Source: Dissophora ornata (lineage: Eukaryota; Mortierellomycota; Mortierellomycetes; Mortierellales; Mortierellaceae). Taken from it: DNA of 64,000 bases. The DNA lies in the NCBI GenBank assembly GCA_025201705.1, contig MU616651.1, positions 1 through 64,000 on the forward strand, written 5' to 3'. Each line of letters starts with the position of its first letter. Within the stretch, counting starts at the first letter, position 1. Position numbers and translations under genes: made by a program. Below, piece by piece: positions 1 through 11,890 of the stretch. The notes beneath the pieces are model-generated. The model made no database searches. It was given only the letters and a program-made list of their open reading frames with translations, and was not told the DNA's origin.

Positions 1-68
1 ATGATTAGCGTTTGAGATGGTGCACAAGCCGAATGACTAGATGGGGCGATCTCTGGACTGATGATCAT
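1..68 (-). CDS. Possible 5' end of a gene running off the left edge
   Basis: Only about 22 codons are visible before the window ends, beginning at an ATG read leftwards from position 68 and rich in Ser and Pro. Directly upstream on the same strand (69-190) lies a long C/T-rich stretch, the kind of leader seen before several start codons here. The reading frame stays open to the edge. No family can be recognised from so short a piece. The claim rests only on the leader plus the open frame, so it could be chance. Confidence 0.25.
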   Translation of the reverse strand, partial: MIISPEIAPSSHSACAPSQTLI

Positions 69-1947
69 ACCTGTGTATGAGAGGAGGACGGGAGGCTTTA
101 GAAAATAGAACAAAAGAAAGAGACGGGGCGATAGGGAGGGGCGACAGGAGAGAGGGAGAGTGAGGAAGGAAAGAGGGGGAAGAGTGTTGGCGGGACAGGG
201 GTGCTTTTATTGCGTGCGATGAGGTGCGATTTTTTCTTATTTTTTTTTCTTTGTCTGTTCCCCGTCACTGCAGAAGCGCCCAGCCCTTTTTTTTTTTCTT
301 TTCCTTTTTTTTGAACACAAAATCGCAAACACAAACGGGGAACGTCCTTCGCGAAGCTGAAGCACGCTTTCATTCGCCGTGCCCGACCGTTGATCCATCC
401 TCGTCGGCATTGGATCCCCCCGGTCTTGATGTTGGGGGGCAGACAGTGGATCTGTTCCTGGCGTGTGCGGCCTGTGGCACAGTTGCTCCCAACAGCTCTC
501 TGTAAATGTTCGAGCGCCGAGCATGGGCTGTGCCCGTCTGTGGTGCAAGGTGTCTCGACTCAAAAAGGACTTTCGGTCCTCACCCATTGGCGAGTAAAAA
601 TAGACATCACCTTGTTTGTCTGTGTCTATTTTCTGTGGCAGTGTCATCATCTGCCATGTGTATCTTCTCCAAGCGAAAAAAAACAGCCCCGCTACGCACA
701 TCGACATCATCCAACCCCCGTGCCTTCCTTTGTCAGCCGCTCGTGCCCTTTTGGTCGCAGCATCGTCGCTTTTTATCAATAGATTTCACTCATAGTAATA
801 GGCAAGCAGTATGATTCCTCACACCGTTGGTCCACTGCGCGCCTTTCGGGGTTCGAACAGAGGCAATGTTGCAAGCAAGTAACGCTTCAGAGGCTACTTG
901 ATCAATCGAATCTTATCGTCTTATCAGCATTACAATATACCCAATGGCACTCTGACCTGCAACCCAGAGGCGTGGAAATCAACTTGGCCGGTGATAGGGT
1001 CCTCAAAGTCAGAGTTTCTCCTTGTTTTCACATTAACGAAGCACAGCCTCCATATCTTGTTACAATCAAGATGCTATTAATGCCGCGATTATGGCTTTAC
1101 TGCTCCAGTTTCAATTCCCCTACATTGCTGACATACCATAAGGCACTATCAGCGTTAGTTTGCAATCATGTTCCTATTGCAGAATATAAATAATTTGCTC
1201 TGCTTCCATTCGAGCGATGAGAAACTGGGCAGAACTACCAATCGAAGAGGGTAATTTTGTCATTCCAAAAAGCACGGGCCTGTAGTACTGTGTGTCGAAA
1301 TGTCGTTGTATATACATGTACCTGGTGTACCGTATTCATGACTATTCGCGGCACATCAGCTGCAGTCGATACATCCGACAATGTGGCGGCATTTGGGGGG
1401 AGCAGGGCAGGCTTGTCCCAATATGACTTTGCCCAAAACGTAAACACAGGTCCCGCGTAGACGCATGGCCGGAGCAGCGCTGCACTGCTACGTAGTAAGG
1501 AAAAGAAAAGTGATGGTTCCAACGTGCATCAGAATACTGTACGCTCTACATGTGTATGTATTTTGGAGAGAGGAAAGGTACAAACCCTCTATCGCAACCT
1601 GAGTGATGTTTGGGAGCATTAGGCGCCACAGGAGATTCGGACAACATTTATTAGGGCAGCTGCAAGGGAAGTAGGGGCAACCGAATAGAGGCAGAAACCT
1701 GGGGCAGCCCAGCAGCAAACGCGTCTTATTCCGCCAAGGACGATTAGATGCATGTGACTCGGTTGGCAATGCTTAGTTTATTTCTCCACGGTTCCCTTTC
1801 CCCTCGTGGACGTTGATTACAAAGTGTAACCCCACGTTTGCTTCGACCGCGAACAAAAACGACTCTTATCATCCACATTTCTTATTCACTCTTCTCCTTC
1901 CACACTCGCGTCTATTCACTCCACATCACAACAACAAGGACAAAAAA
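69..1947. other. Intergenic region, no supported gene
   Basis: The first part is strongly strand-biased (purine-rich on +, C/T-rich on -) and may be the promoter of the gene off the left edge. Open frames near 237-779 (-), 390-782 (+) and 1235-1522 (-) have low-complexity or unconvincing translations with no recognisable domain. A GGTTCGAA string near 848 resembles a tRNA T-loop, but no cloverleaf surrounds it. The last 130 bases before 1948 are C/T- and A-rich and form the leader of the thioesterase-like gene. Confidence 0.5.
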
Positions 1948-2914
1948 ATGCCTCTGTCCACCATGAACAAAATCCTGCTGTCGCTCCCGCCACCAGCCCT
2001 CCAGTACTCTGCCAACCTGATCTCGTTCTACTTTCAGCACGTACGCCCGCATCAGGCCATGGTCCGCAAACACGTCCGGCGTTTTATCCTTCTGCTCCTG
2101 CTCCTCAACTTCAAATCCCTCCCGGGAGTTTTCCATGCAAAAATGGGTCTTCGTATCGCGGCCGTTCAGCTATACTCGTTGAGACATCGTCAGAATTTCA
2201 GGATCAAGCCTACGGAGACGAGTGTTGTCAGGGAGAGGGTTTGGTTCGATGACTTGGACCTAAACCTTCACTTTTCGAACAGGTAAACAACCCCCCCCCA
2301 CTCTTCTGCGATTGTGGCAGGACAGGACCAGGACACAGTTTAATCATGACCTCTTATTGAACAGCTCGTATGGCAAGAACTGCGACTTTGCCCGCATCAA
2401 GTACGTGACCTCTTTGTTCGGACCCAGTGTCTTGCCTCTGTATCCGATGCGCAAGATCGCATTTGCACTAGGCGGGAGCCAGTTCTGGTTCAAGAAGGAG
2501 ATCACACTCTTCCAATCGTACGAGATCCGAACCCGTCTCTTGGCCTGGAACCATAAGTGGTTCGTGATCGAGCACAGAATGTACACTCCCAGCAAATCTG
2601 AGGGATCCTCATCAAGACAGCAGCAGGAGCAGCAGGAGCAGCAGACGCTGTGTGCGATCGGCATCTCAAAATTCGTTCTAAAATACGCGGGAGGACTGAG
2701 AAAGAACAAGACGATCCCGTTCCTGGATGCACTGGAGATGGTGGGTCACAATGTCAAGGAGCTCAAGATCCTGGAGGCGAAATCGGATGGTGGAAATGTG
2801 GTTCTGTGGCCCAAGGACCATCTCGAGTTCAAGTCCTTTGACGGCTGGAATGACCGTGGAGCTGCCGTGGGCAATGCACTCGAGTTAAGTGAGCACATGC
2901 TGGCCCAGGTGTGA
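1948..2914 (+). CDS. THEM6-like hotdog-fold thioesterase family protein
   Basis: Two exons, 1948-2282 and 2365-2914, joined in phase across an 82-nt intron, give 294 residues. The start sits behind a run of seven A's in good context. The N-terminal ~65 residues hold a hydrophobic segment (LLLLLLNF near residue 50) that could anchor the protein. Residues ~100-130 carry the 'DLDLNLHFSN..Y...CDFAR' pattern that matches the 'D.D...H.NN..Y....DFAR' signature of the THEM6/UPF0670 branch of 4HBT-like hotdog proteins, and it is reconstituted only after splicing. A Gln/Glu-rich insert (about 195-210) interrupts the fold. In the family the members are putative acyl-CoA thioesterases of endomembranes; the substrate here is unknown. 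No neighbouring gene suggests a pathway. Confidence 0.8.
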
Positions 2915-3646
2915 GACAAGAGAGAGCGGTGTGTGCGCGTTAAAGTAACAACGATCAATATACATGTGTTTCACGAGCAACCGTTGCTTTTACGCGAGAA
3001 TACTTCTGCGCTGTTGTTGGAGGTTGCAGAGAAGTATGTCTAGGATAGCATTCAATATGTATTTATATATGCCCCATGCTTTCAAAGCACGAATCTGTCA
3101 GGTTCTATGAAACCAAGTACTTTCTCGATCACATTTGGAGGGTAGGTATGACCAGAGCGAACCAATGGCTCTTTTCGACTCTTGTGGCAAAAAGGGGGCG
3201 AGGACAGCTGTTTTCCCGTACAAAAGCCATATCATTAATGCAAGGAGAAGGAAGCGTGATTACGAACCGCAAGTATGTGGATGCTATCATTTTGTGGGAT
3301 GAAATTTGCTCACACACTCACACCACCACCTTCAAAGCATTAAGCATTGCACGGGCCGCATCGCGTTAATTGATGGCTCTCATCATCCATCCACCCATCT
3401 CGTCTCGCTTTTTTGTCTTTTTTTTTTTTTTTTTTTTTTTTTTTGTCCATCTGGTACAGTCCAGGAGATGCTTCAAAAATAGGATGTAATTTTTATTTAT
3501 TGGTTTGCGAAACAAAAGGTGGCGAGGTGGAAGTCGGGTTCTCTACTTTTTTTCTTTTCATAGGTTTCCAATACCGTGCATGCCTCCCTGGCTTAATGCG
3601 TGTTTGGTGTTGTTGCCTAGTTGGGTGGGGGGGAGTGGAGGGTGTT
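2915..3646. other. Intergenic region with a 27-T run
   Basis: Between the convergent thioesterase and Ser/Thr-rich genes. It contains an uninterrupted T run at 3418-3444. The open frame at 3076-3369 has no recognisable features and is not supported as a gene. Confidence 0.5.
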
Positions 3647-3985
3647 TTACAGTGCGTTCATCACGGCGGGAAGGATAATCATGACCACAAACATCACCGA
3701 CAGCTTCTTCTGAAGGCTCGTCGCGCTCGACTTGGCCGTTGTCGTGGCAGCTGGAGTAGTCACCACTGCAGCGCTCGTCGTCGCAGCGGCTGTCGTCGTA
3801 ACGTCTGTCGTTGCAGTCGACGTCCAGACACTCGTAGTGGTAACCGAGGGCACAGCTGTTGCCGTGGGGGTGACGGCGGGGCTTGGGTCACTGGTAATGG
3901 GCGAGATCGACATGGAAGAGGGGTCGGGCGAGGCGACGGCAGACGGCGAAGCGGTAACGGAAACGGAGGCGGAGACGTCGGACAT
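3647..3985 (-). CDS. Small Ser/Thr/Ala/Val-rich protein with C-terminal hydrophobic anchor
   Basis: Single exon of 112 residues. The body (about 1-90) is almost entirely Ser, Thr, Ala, Val and Pro. The C-terminus ends in a short basic step (QKK) followed by about 18 hydrophobic residues, 'LSVMFVVMIILPAVMNAL'. There is no N-terminal signal peptide, so a tail-anchored membrane protein fits best; a GPI-anchored wall protein would need an unseen upstream signal exon. Support for a real gene: a C/T-rich leader immediately upstream and a TATA-like box about 120 nt before the ATG. No homologous family is recognised, and biased composition makes the opposite strand look open too, so strand choice relies on the leader and the anchor. 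Confidence 0.5.
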   Translation of the reverse strand: MSDVSASVSVTASPSAVASPDPSSMSISPITSDPSPAVTPTATAVPSVTTTSVWTSTATTDVTTTAAATTSAAVVTTPAATTTAKSSATSLQKKLSVMFVVMIILPAVMNAL

Positions 3986-4105
3986 ATTGGAATTAAAACC
4001 TTGGGTGGGTAGAGAGTGAGGGAATGGGGGGGAAGGGGAGTGTGTTATTTGGTGGAGAAGTAAAAAAAAGAAAGAGGGTGGAGGAGTGTTTGTGCAGCGA
4101 TCTAC

Positions 4106-4111
4106 TTATAT
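4106..4111 (-). promoter_or_regulatory. TATA-like box of the Ser/Thr-rich small gene
   Basis: AGATATAAG on the minus strand, about 120 nt upstream of the ATG at 3985 and followed by a C/T-rich leader. Position and sequence only. Confidence 0.35.
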
Positions 4112-4401
4112 CTCTCCGGAACAACAGTGGGCGCGGTACGGAATGTTGCGAGGCTGGGCTAGGGTAATTTTGCCAAGGAGTGGTTGGACCGTTACCCCCC
4201 CTCGTCGGTAAACAGGTCGAGGCTAAAACAAAATAAACAAGTCGCCCGACAACGGAAAATAAGCAAAGGATCTTTGGTGCCCCGAGCCATGCCGAGGGGT
4301 GTCATAAGCGTGCTGCTTCCTTACTGGTCAAGTTTACGTTTCAAATAAAGAGTAGCTCCACAGGACTGAACTATTATGACAGAGGCGAATAGGGCATTAG
4401 C

Positions 4402-4422
4402 GCTAAGCTGAGAGCGCTTAGC
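4402..4422. repeat. Inverted repeat GCTAAGC / GCTTAGC
   Basis: Perfect 7-bp arms with a 7-nt loop, overlapping the palindrome TTAGCGCTAA (4397-4406). It lies between genes, so a hairpin or protein-binding site is possible but unproven. Confidence 0.4.
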
Positions 4423-4877
4423 AGAGAGTGCGGCGGCTGCATACTCACAGGTGCAGTCAGCCCTAATCGTGTCATGGAGCTGTGTTCTAGACCGATAGAC
4501 CCATGCACCGGCGCCATCAGCTATCTGGCCCCTGCCTGACTGTTTGTAGGGGTTCTATCCCTGGTGCACCGCCCAGTAATAATTATAAGAGATAAGTAGA
4601 GAGCTCCAACAACAGCCCATCAGGAAAGGCGCAGCACCGGGCAAAAATGAAAAATCCACGGTTGCAGGGGTCACACATGAAAAGCACGCAATACCGCAAT
4701 ACCAAGAAGCAGGGGGGTGTGGGACTAGAACACAGCTGCAGGGATCTCGGACAGCTAATTTTAGACTCCCCCCCTGTGTTTGCCCAACACAAACAACGAA
4801 AGGATAGGAATAGTTTTTTTTTGTCTATGTCATGGTCTATGAATATTTCATTGGTGCCAGTAATCCCCTAGCCGTAA

Positions 4878-6503
4878 TTAAAGGGTAGGATCATTGCTCA
4901 TGAATACATGCTGTTCGCGATCAATGGTCTGCAGGCCTTCCAGATGAGCCTTCCGGCACAGCCCTCGTACGATCAAGTTCCATGCATCATGGTCCAGCAA
5001 CGCCTGACGACCATGATTCCAAACAGCCTGTCGCTTGCTCTCGTACTCCTCCGTGGAAATGGATCGTAGAATCACATCCATCTTGTGCGCATCCTGACGA
5101 CGGATCCTGACAATAAAGCTGTCCCAGTCCAGGTCATCCTCAAATGGCTCAATGATACCATCAGCAATCACAACAGGAACGACACCAAAGGCAATGTACT
5201 CCCAGATCCGAGTCGCGTCATGGGTATAGCCCCGAGGTGCAAATCCATACTTGGCTCTCGTCAAGAATTCTGTGTGCTCCTGGTCGCTAAACTTGCTGGC
5301 AATCTTGTAGTCGGGTTGGAGATTGAAGCCATTGAACAAGAGCGAGCGCACTCCTCCAGAGTACCCGTCATCTGGCTTCACATCCTGATCGTGTCCAGCA
5401 AATAGCACAAAGATGTCGCGCCTGCCTGCCTTGGGTTGGCCATCCTCTCTCAGATAGTGGGATGGGCTGACATTCTGGATGTTCAATAGCGCGTTCGCGG
5501 AGGGGATGACAATGTCTTCATACCGTCTTGTCCGTCCATCGTAACTGTGGATGACTCTCCTGTCTCCGACTGTCGTCAAAAAGGTGGCGTTCTGCATACG
5601 ATCTTTGGACTTGTAGTAGAGTGACGCTTCGTCCATGGGGTGCACCATGATGTGATCCTTTCCGCTCGACCGATTCCAGTACGGATAGTCCTGTTGGACG
5701 AAGTTCATCATCGGTACCGCGTATTTTTCATCGACATCGCAGTCGCCCTTCATGTTCTGTCTCTGCTGGCAATCGCTCAGGTACTTGGCTCCAAGGAAAG
5801 GGATATAGAAAAAGTCGGCCTCCTCGGGGTTCTCTGTGACATAGTTTTTGTAAACATCCGACTCCTTGTCCCGAAGCTGCTTCAAAAGGATCTCCTCTGA
5901 AATGTAATCAGTACCCGTAAAGGGGACTCTTGTTACCTGGAACTCTCCCATCCTGGGACTGTCTGGGTACACAAAGATCTTGGGCATGCAGAGCGGCCTG
6001 CGGATGTTGAATGGCCAGGTGTATATCTCGTTTTGTGGCGGGAGAGGATCGAGAGTGATAGGCTTGAATGGCGTTGGGTTCTTTTCTAGTGTTGCCGTCG
6101 ACATATCCTCCTCGTCGCGATCATATTTCTCCAGCGTGAATTGAGGATCTATTGGGGTTATTATCAGTTTAGCTGACCGTCGGTAGAATCGTAGTACAAC
6201 TGAAAAATACATCCTCTAGCGTCATCAACCAGCTCGACTTGCCATCTGAAGAAACAATGAACGAGACCAACAGAACCAAGGACCAGACTGCGAGGATAGC
6301 AGGAATGAGGAGCAGGTACTAGTGATATCCAAAGAATTGAAAGTCGACGAGATTAGACGGGTGCTTGTTTGCTCCAGGGCGAATTCCTAGGACGGAGGTG
6401 CGATGTGATGGATGATGCCTACTCTCTTTGTCCTCCAGTAATGCTTGGCTAGGCTAGCGAATGGTGGCGGTGCCTTCCCCGAGAATTTGTTGTAGTCGCT
6501 CAT
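4878..6503 (-). CDS. GT47 exostosin-like glycosyltransferase, type II membrane protein
   Basis: The main exon (6148-4878) carries the exostosin domain. Its C-terminal half has 'KYGFAPRGYTHDATRIWEY' followed by 'GVVPVVIADG', the sugar-nucleotide-binding signature of GT47. Two N-terminal exons were found by eye. Exon 1 (6503-6423, 27 codons) gives a basic cytosolic tail. Exon 2 starts at 6318 after a CTAG acceptor and encodes a ~22-residue transmembrane segment rich in Leu, Ile and Val. The end of exon 2 is unsure: GT donors at 6200 or 6197 keep frame with the acceptor before 6148 but give short introns of about 50 nt. The model totals about 485 residues. Known members are Golgi enzymes that transfer sugars such as GlcA, Gal or Xyl; donor and acceptor here are unknown. 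The alternative start at 6212 would remove the membrane anchor. Confidence 0.82.
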
Positions 6504-6879
6504 CTGGCTGCTGCGCCGTGCTGTGATGGATGAAGGGCTCGTCTGGGATGATTACAGGTAGGATGAGATGGGGTGGTGCTTCCAGACGGACAAAGTGTTG
6601 TGCAACTTCAAACCCATTTTCACTTTCATGTCCCAACAACCAACGGCATCGTTTGTTTACGTTCTTCTTCCCCCACATCGCCGTGTCCTTCATGGACATA
6701 TCTGCCTACACCCGCAAACACCATCTTCACTGTCGCATGCCATGCAGACCTGCACTTCTCCAACTGTCTCGACAACAGGGCGTGGCGACAGCCAGCGTGA
6801 GAGCAATTGGGCCATGTATCGTGGACGTAGAAATTCGTTTATGTACTAGTGACAATTGAAATAATCATATTCTATTTCC
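6504..6879. other. Short intergenic region
   Basis: Lies upstream of the GT47 gene and downstream of the ABCC gene. Overlapping small frames on both strands show no domain, and no distinctive regulatory site was seen. Confidence 0.5.
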
Positions 6880-9800
6880 TCAAACATTGCCCGACTCCTT
6901 CGCTAATGAGTAAAAGATCGATGTTGGATCCGCAAGCAACTTGGCCGGCGTGTCGAACTCTGCAACCCTGCCTTGATCCAGAATCATGATCCTGTCGCTG
7001 TCCATCACAGTGTTAATCCTATGCGCAATCGTCAGAATCGTACAGTCGCTAAACTTTTGCCGGATGATCCTCTGCACCAACGCATCTGTCTCCAGATCAA
7101 TTGCTGCTGTGGCCTCGTCCAAGATCAGCAAGCTCGTCTTGCGGAGAAGCGCGCGAGCCAAGCAGATCAATTGACGCTGACCCACCGAGAAGTTGTCGCC
7201 TTGCTCCAGAACAGCTGCATTGAGTCCTCCCTCCATCTGCGAAACATAGTCCTTGAGATAAGAGTCCTCAAGTGCCTGCCAGAGTTCCAGATCAGACTTT
7301 GTTCCAAGAGGATCAAGATTGAACCGGATGGTGCCTGCAAACAAAACAGGGTCCTGCGGAATGATCGAAAACCGAGATCGGACATCGTACAGTCCCAGAG
7401 TCGAGATATCAATACCGTCAACAAAGATCTGTCCCTTAACTGCTTCAATGATTCGGAAAAGCGACAATGTCAAACTGGATTTTCCTGCGCCAGTGCGACC
7501 ACAGATACCGATCTTCTCGTGGGGTCCGATCCTGCAGTCAACACCTCGAAGGACCAGCTCCAAGCCTGGGCGGTATCGGGTCTCGTAATTCACGAACTCG
7601 ACGCGACCCTCAGCAGGCCAGTCCTGGGGAGGGCGGTGATCCTTAATGACCTCGGGAGCCTCGGGCTTCAACTCGACGTACTCTTGAAGACGCTCGACAG
7701 AGACAATGTTGGACTCAATCTCCGTGTATTGACGGACCATCCAGTTCAAGGTCTGAGTGATGCTGAGAGCGTAGCTCAGAGACAATCCGACCAGGCCAGG
7801 GTCCACATCAATGTTTCGCGACAAAGAAACCACGGACAAAAATGCAGACCCGAAAATAATGATTGAACTCAAAGTCTCGAGACGGAACGCCAACCAGCGA
7901 TTTCCAGCGATGCTTGGGTAGTAAGCACGAAGGTTTTGGTCCAGACGGTACTCGTTGCCCTGGATGAATCGATTCTGCTGACGATAAGCACGAATCGTGC
8001 TAATGCCTCCGAGAGTCTCCTGGAAGTGCGCAAAAACGGGTGAACGAGAGACAGAATCCAGACGACGGATCTCGCGTGAGGTAGCGAGATAGTATCTCTG
8101 CAGCCACAGGTAGACAAATCCAAAGGGAACAATCACAAAAATGAAACTGGGCGTAGAAAGCGTCACGACCAGCAACACAGAAGCGACCTGGAACAGCGTG
8201 CGAGAGTATCCGGAGAATGAACGTGGTAGAACTTCATCGATTGTGGATTGATCCTTGCTGAACCGATTGAGGATACGTCCCATGGGCGTAGTGTCGAAGA
8301 ACATCATGGGTGAACGCAAGACACTGAGTAGCATCTCCTCGTGCAACACACGCGCAGAACGGATGGCGCAAAAGACTTGAAGGATGATCGACTGGAAGAC
8401 AGTCAAGAGCGAGTAGGACATGCCTAATGCAGCATACACCCCGATATAGTACATTGTGCTGTGTTCAGTGTTTCCGGAATCGTTGTCGCTGCTCCAGTGA
8501 GTCAACCAGAGCGAGGTCGAGATCGAGGCACCCTGGGAGAACAACATCGAAACAATATACAGAATGACAGAGCGGTACGAGCAGGCTTTGGCGTAGGCGA
8601 GATAAACGCTTCTGTGAACGCTTCCTTGCTTCATCTGCTCCTCGGTGATGATATTGCTGTTGGGCTGGTCGGCTTTGGCAGCCTTGTTTCGCTGGTGCAG
8701 AGATGCCACGGAAGGTCGGCGGAGAGTGCGAACACTGGTGCTGCTACGAATGCTGTCGCGACGAGCAGAGCGTGGTGTGGTTGACAACAACGAGTGTTCC
8801 TCAGCCGGGAAGTCATCGCTCTCAACGACATCCTCCTCCAAATGCACGCCTTGCGTTACTGTGGTCTCCTCAAGAGGTACCTCGATATCCTCTTCGTTAG
8901 AGTCGTTTCCAAATTCAGAGACCAACTGGAAGACATCGGTCTTCTTTCTCATCAGCTCCTGGTACGTGCCTTGTTCTACGATTCTTCCATCGCGAAGCAT
9001 CATGATATTGGTTGACTGAGCCAAGTACTGAATCTGATGGGTCACCAGTATGCGAGTCTTTCCAGCAAGCAAGCCCTTGGGACCAATCACCTTGTCAAAA
9101 ATGGTTCTACCAACATGGGCATCCACAGCTGACAAAGGGTCGTCAAATAGATAGATGTCTGTACGAGCGTAGACAGCTCGAGCCAACGAGATTCTAGCCT
9201 TTTGGCCCCCTGACAAATTGATTCCTCGCTCGCCAATCTCAGTCATATCGCCTCCGAGTAACATGTTAAAATCTTGCTGGAGACAGCATGCCTCGATCGT
9301 CTTTTGGTAAAAAACGGGGTCGTAAGAGTTGCCGAACAGGATATTCGCACGTAAGGTGTCGTTCATGATCCACGCCTGCTGCGGAACAAATGCCACTGAA
9401 CCACGGATGCGAATCTCTCCTGAGATGCGCTCCAGATCACCACAGAGTGCGGCGATAAGTGAACTCTTTCCAGAGCCGACACGACCGATGACGCTCAATA
9501 GACAGTCCTTTTTCAGAGCGAGGTTGATGTCAGAGATGACAGGTGTTGAGTTCTTGCTCCAGCTGTAAGAGGCATCCTGGACCAAGAGCGCATACTTGTC
9601 GGAGACATTGCGTCCCGAAATCTTGCGAGGATCCTCAATAATAATTGCGTTTGGATCCACCTCGGCACTGGTCAGGAACTTGTACACACGATCCATGGCA
9701 ACATACGCTTCAACGCACGAACTACAAGAAATATTACACGAATGTTAGATACCCGTGCTAATGACACGTACCTGTATTAAAAATAATGAAAGATGGTCGC

Positions 9801-11890
9801 AAGAATTCTTACCTGATCACGCTAGGGAACATGGCGAGAGGGAACTGGAGCAGGTTGAACAATGCAATTGACGAGAAGACGACATCTGTCGTCATAGGCT
9901 GCTTCATGACCAGAGCATAGACGGAGAAGGTCGCCAGTGAAACCAAGAAGGGGGTGCAGGCCCAGGTGAAGCTTTGGACAGCCGAAAGATATCCAATCTT
10001 CTTCATAGTTGCCAGCTCGTAATCGTTCCTGACAGTCAAGACCTTTTGCAAGAAGGTGTTCTCCCAAGCATATAGCTTAATCACACGAATGCCATTGAGT
10101 AGTTCGTTCATCAACTTGATACGCGTATCCTTGTTCTTCATCTGCTGTTGCTGGAAGTTCTTCATGAAGACGGACAGTCTTGCGTTCAGAGGGATCATCA
10201 AGATCATGATGGTCACTCCTGCGAAGATGGCCCAGCCCATGGTGTCGTAGAGCAAGTAGAGAGCAATTCCGATCTGGAAGAGTCCACTCCAGACAACGTG
10301 GAGGTAGGTAACGAGATCTTGGACACGTTGAGCATCGATCGACATATGGTTGACGACCTCTCCGACGGTGAAGGTCTGGCGAGCTGAGTTGGATAATCTG
10401 AGCGATTTCTGGTAGATGGCAGTGACAAGTCCAGCGCGAATGTGCATTCCTGTCCGGAAACAGAGGTGGAAGTACTGATGCAAAACTGTTGTCTGTGACA
10501 CACTGCAGACGAACATCAGGCAAGCGATGGTGTATCCTCTGTACAGGGGTTGAGGGTTGTCAGTCTTGAAGCTCATGACAAACAGCAACATCTGTCGCAG
10601 AAGTACAGGCTGCAAGAATCCCAGAATGTCATTTGCGGCCTTCCAGACCCCTGCAATATAGAACGGTCTTCCGAAAGCTGCGGAGATCGCACGAACGAGA
10701 CTAGGGCTGTTTCGTACATTAGTAAACGGATAACGGTGTGAGTAAAGCAGTGTAATATGTACAGGAAGTATCTCATAGTATCGCCGCATTGTGACAAACG
10801 TACTGTTCTTTCTTGAGCTCCTTATCCCATGCCTCCGCAAAGGTGATAGAGACATTCTTGGACTGATCCTCCTTTCGCAACACCCAGAGATCATCGAACG
10901 TTAATGGCTTGGCGTATCCTTTGCGCATCAAACTCGTCACCCAGTGGAAGGACGCAATTGAAAAAATGTTGGCTTCATCCTCTGGGCATTTTTGCTAGTG
11001 GGAGTACAATTGACGGCAAAGGTAAGCACAAGAATAAGAGTGAAACGCCACGTTTCTCGATCTTTGTCTCAATCGAAACTTACATAATCATCTTCGTCAA
11101 GACGAATTCCAGCATCTTTGCGAAGGCACTCCAGTGCAAAGACGAGCAGGGTCAAGGCCAGTTTCGTACTGGACAGAGCAATCTCGTTGAAGTCGCTGGC
11201 AGGGCATCCCAGAACCAAAGTCCTTAGCTTGGCTCCAGAAGCCGCGCTTGAAAGCAGCCAAAAGATCAAAAGAACATTAGAGGAGAGGAAACTCTTTTTG
11301 TTCTCCACTATCGTCAAAACCAGCGCAAAGATCAGAGCAGCTTCCTCGATAACGGAGGACAGGAACTCAATGCTGACATGGCTGTTCCTGAACTGCTCCT
11401 CCACAATGGCGATGGAGGCGACAACTATCAAAGCGGCAATTGTAATCTGTACGTATTTTCGTAAAAAAAATCCAGTACATTGAGTACATTGGTTAAAAAC
11501 AGCAGCCAAGTAGTCGCAATCAAGAACAAACAACAGCGCCACCAAAACAAGACAACTTACCAGTTTGAAGATCTGACGCCAGTTTCTAGAGGGATGACTC
11601 AAGGACGTTTGCTTGGACAACCGGACCAGGCGGTGGAGGCCCGCGACGAGGAGAAAGGCGACGGGGATCAGCCTCAGTGCTGTGTCTTCGAAGCACGGCG
11701 TGAAGTCAGCGGGACAATCTGGGTTGAACGGACCCTAGAGAGAGACAGCAGGCAGAGGACGCACCGACACGAATGAGACGACATGAACAAACAAATGAGG
11801 CGACATGAACAAACGAATGAGCGAGATCAATGAGGATCAGGCGGCGCAACATACCCAGGAGCCCTTGTGCTGGCACTGCCATATCGACAT
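6880..11890 (-). CDS. Full-length ABCC (MRP-type) ABC transporter
   Basis: Six exons, all in phase: 11890-11855, 11734-11561, 11446-11084, 10994-10804, 10706-9813, 9721-6880, giving 1499 residues, the usual length for long ABCC proteins. The first exon codes for only 12 residues and leads into 'GPFNPDCPADFTPCFEDTAL', typical of the TMD0 start. Exons 1-3 hold TMD0, exons 4-5 TMD1. NBD1 has Walker A GRVGSGKSS (~631), signature LSGGQ and Walker B LFDDPLSAVD. NBD2 has Walker A GRTGAGKSS (~1294), signature FSVGQ and LILDEATAAID. Asp instead of the catalytic Glu after Walker B in NBD1 is normal ABCC asymmetry. Family members export glutathione conjugates and other organic anions, often into the vacuole. 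The exact substrate cannot be read from sequence. Intron 1 contains a tandem repeat. Confidence 0.95.
11771..11820. repeat. 22-nt tandem repeat inside ABCC intron 1
   Basis: About 2.3 copies of a unit reading roughly AATGAGACGACATGAACAAA. Copies differ at one or two positions. It lies wholly in the predicted first intron. Confidence 0.6.

Larger units (their letters stand above)
3986..4877. other. Intergenic region with a small palindromic cluster
   Basis: Holds the leader and TATA-like box of the Ser/Thr-rich gene. It also contains a 10-bp perfect palindrome TTAGCGCTAA (4397-4406) overlapping a 7-bp inverted repeat (4402-4408 with 4416-4422). A tRNA-like 3' end (4535-4570) was examined and rejected. 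No open frame is convincing. Confidence 0.5.

Noticed and set aside
237..779. 180-codon minus-strand ORF at the left end
   Set aside because: Low-complexity Lys/Arg end, no domain, overlapping frames on both strands.
840..870. GGGTTCGAAC resembling a tRNA T-loop (box B)
   Set aside because: The T-stem does not pair and no acceptor stem or box A is found around it.
4451..4570. tRNA-like ends: GGTGCAG near 4451 and GTGCACC near 4564 with a T-arm-like GGGGTTCTATCCC
   Set aside because: No D-arm or box A, the anticodon arm cannot be placed, and the span is about 120 nt. The partial pairing looks accidental.
6973..7866. 297-codon plus-strand ORF inside the ABCC gene
   Set aside because: Antisense to the second nucleotide-binding domain, with no domain of its own.
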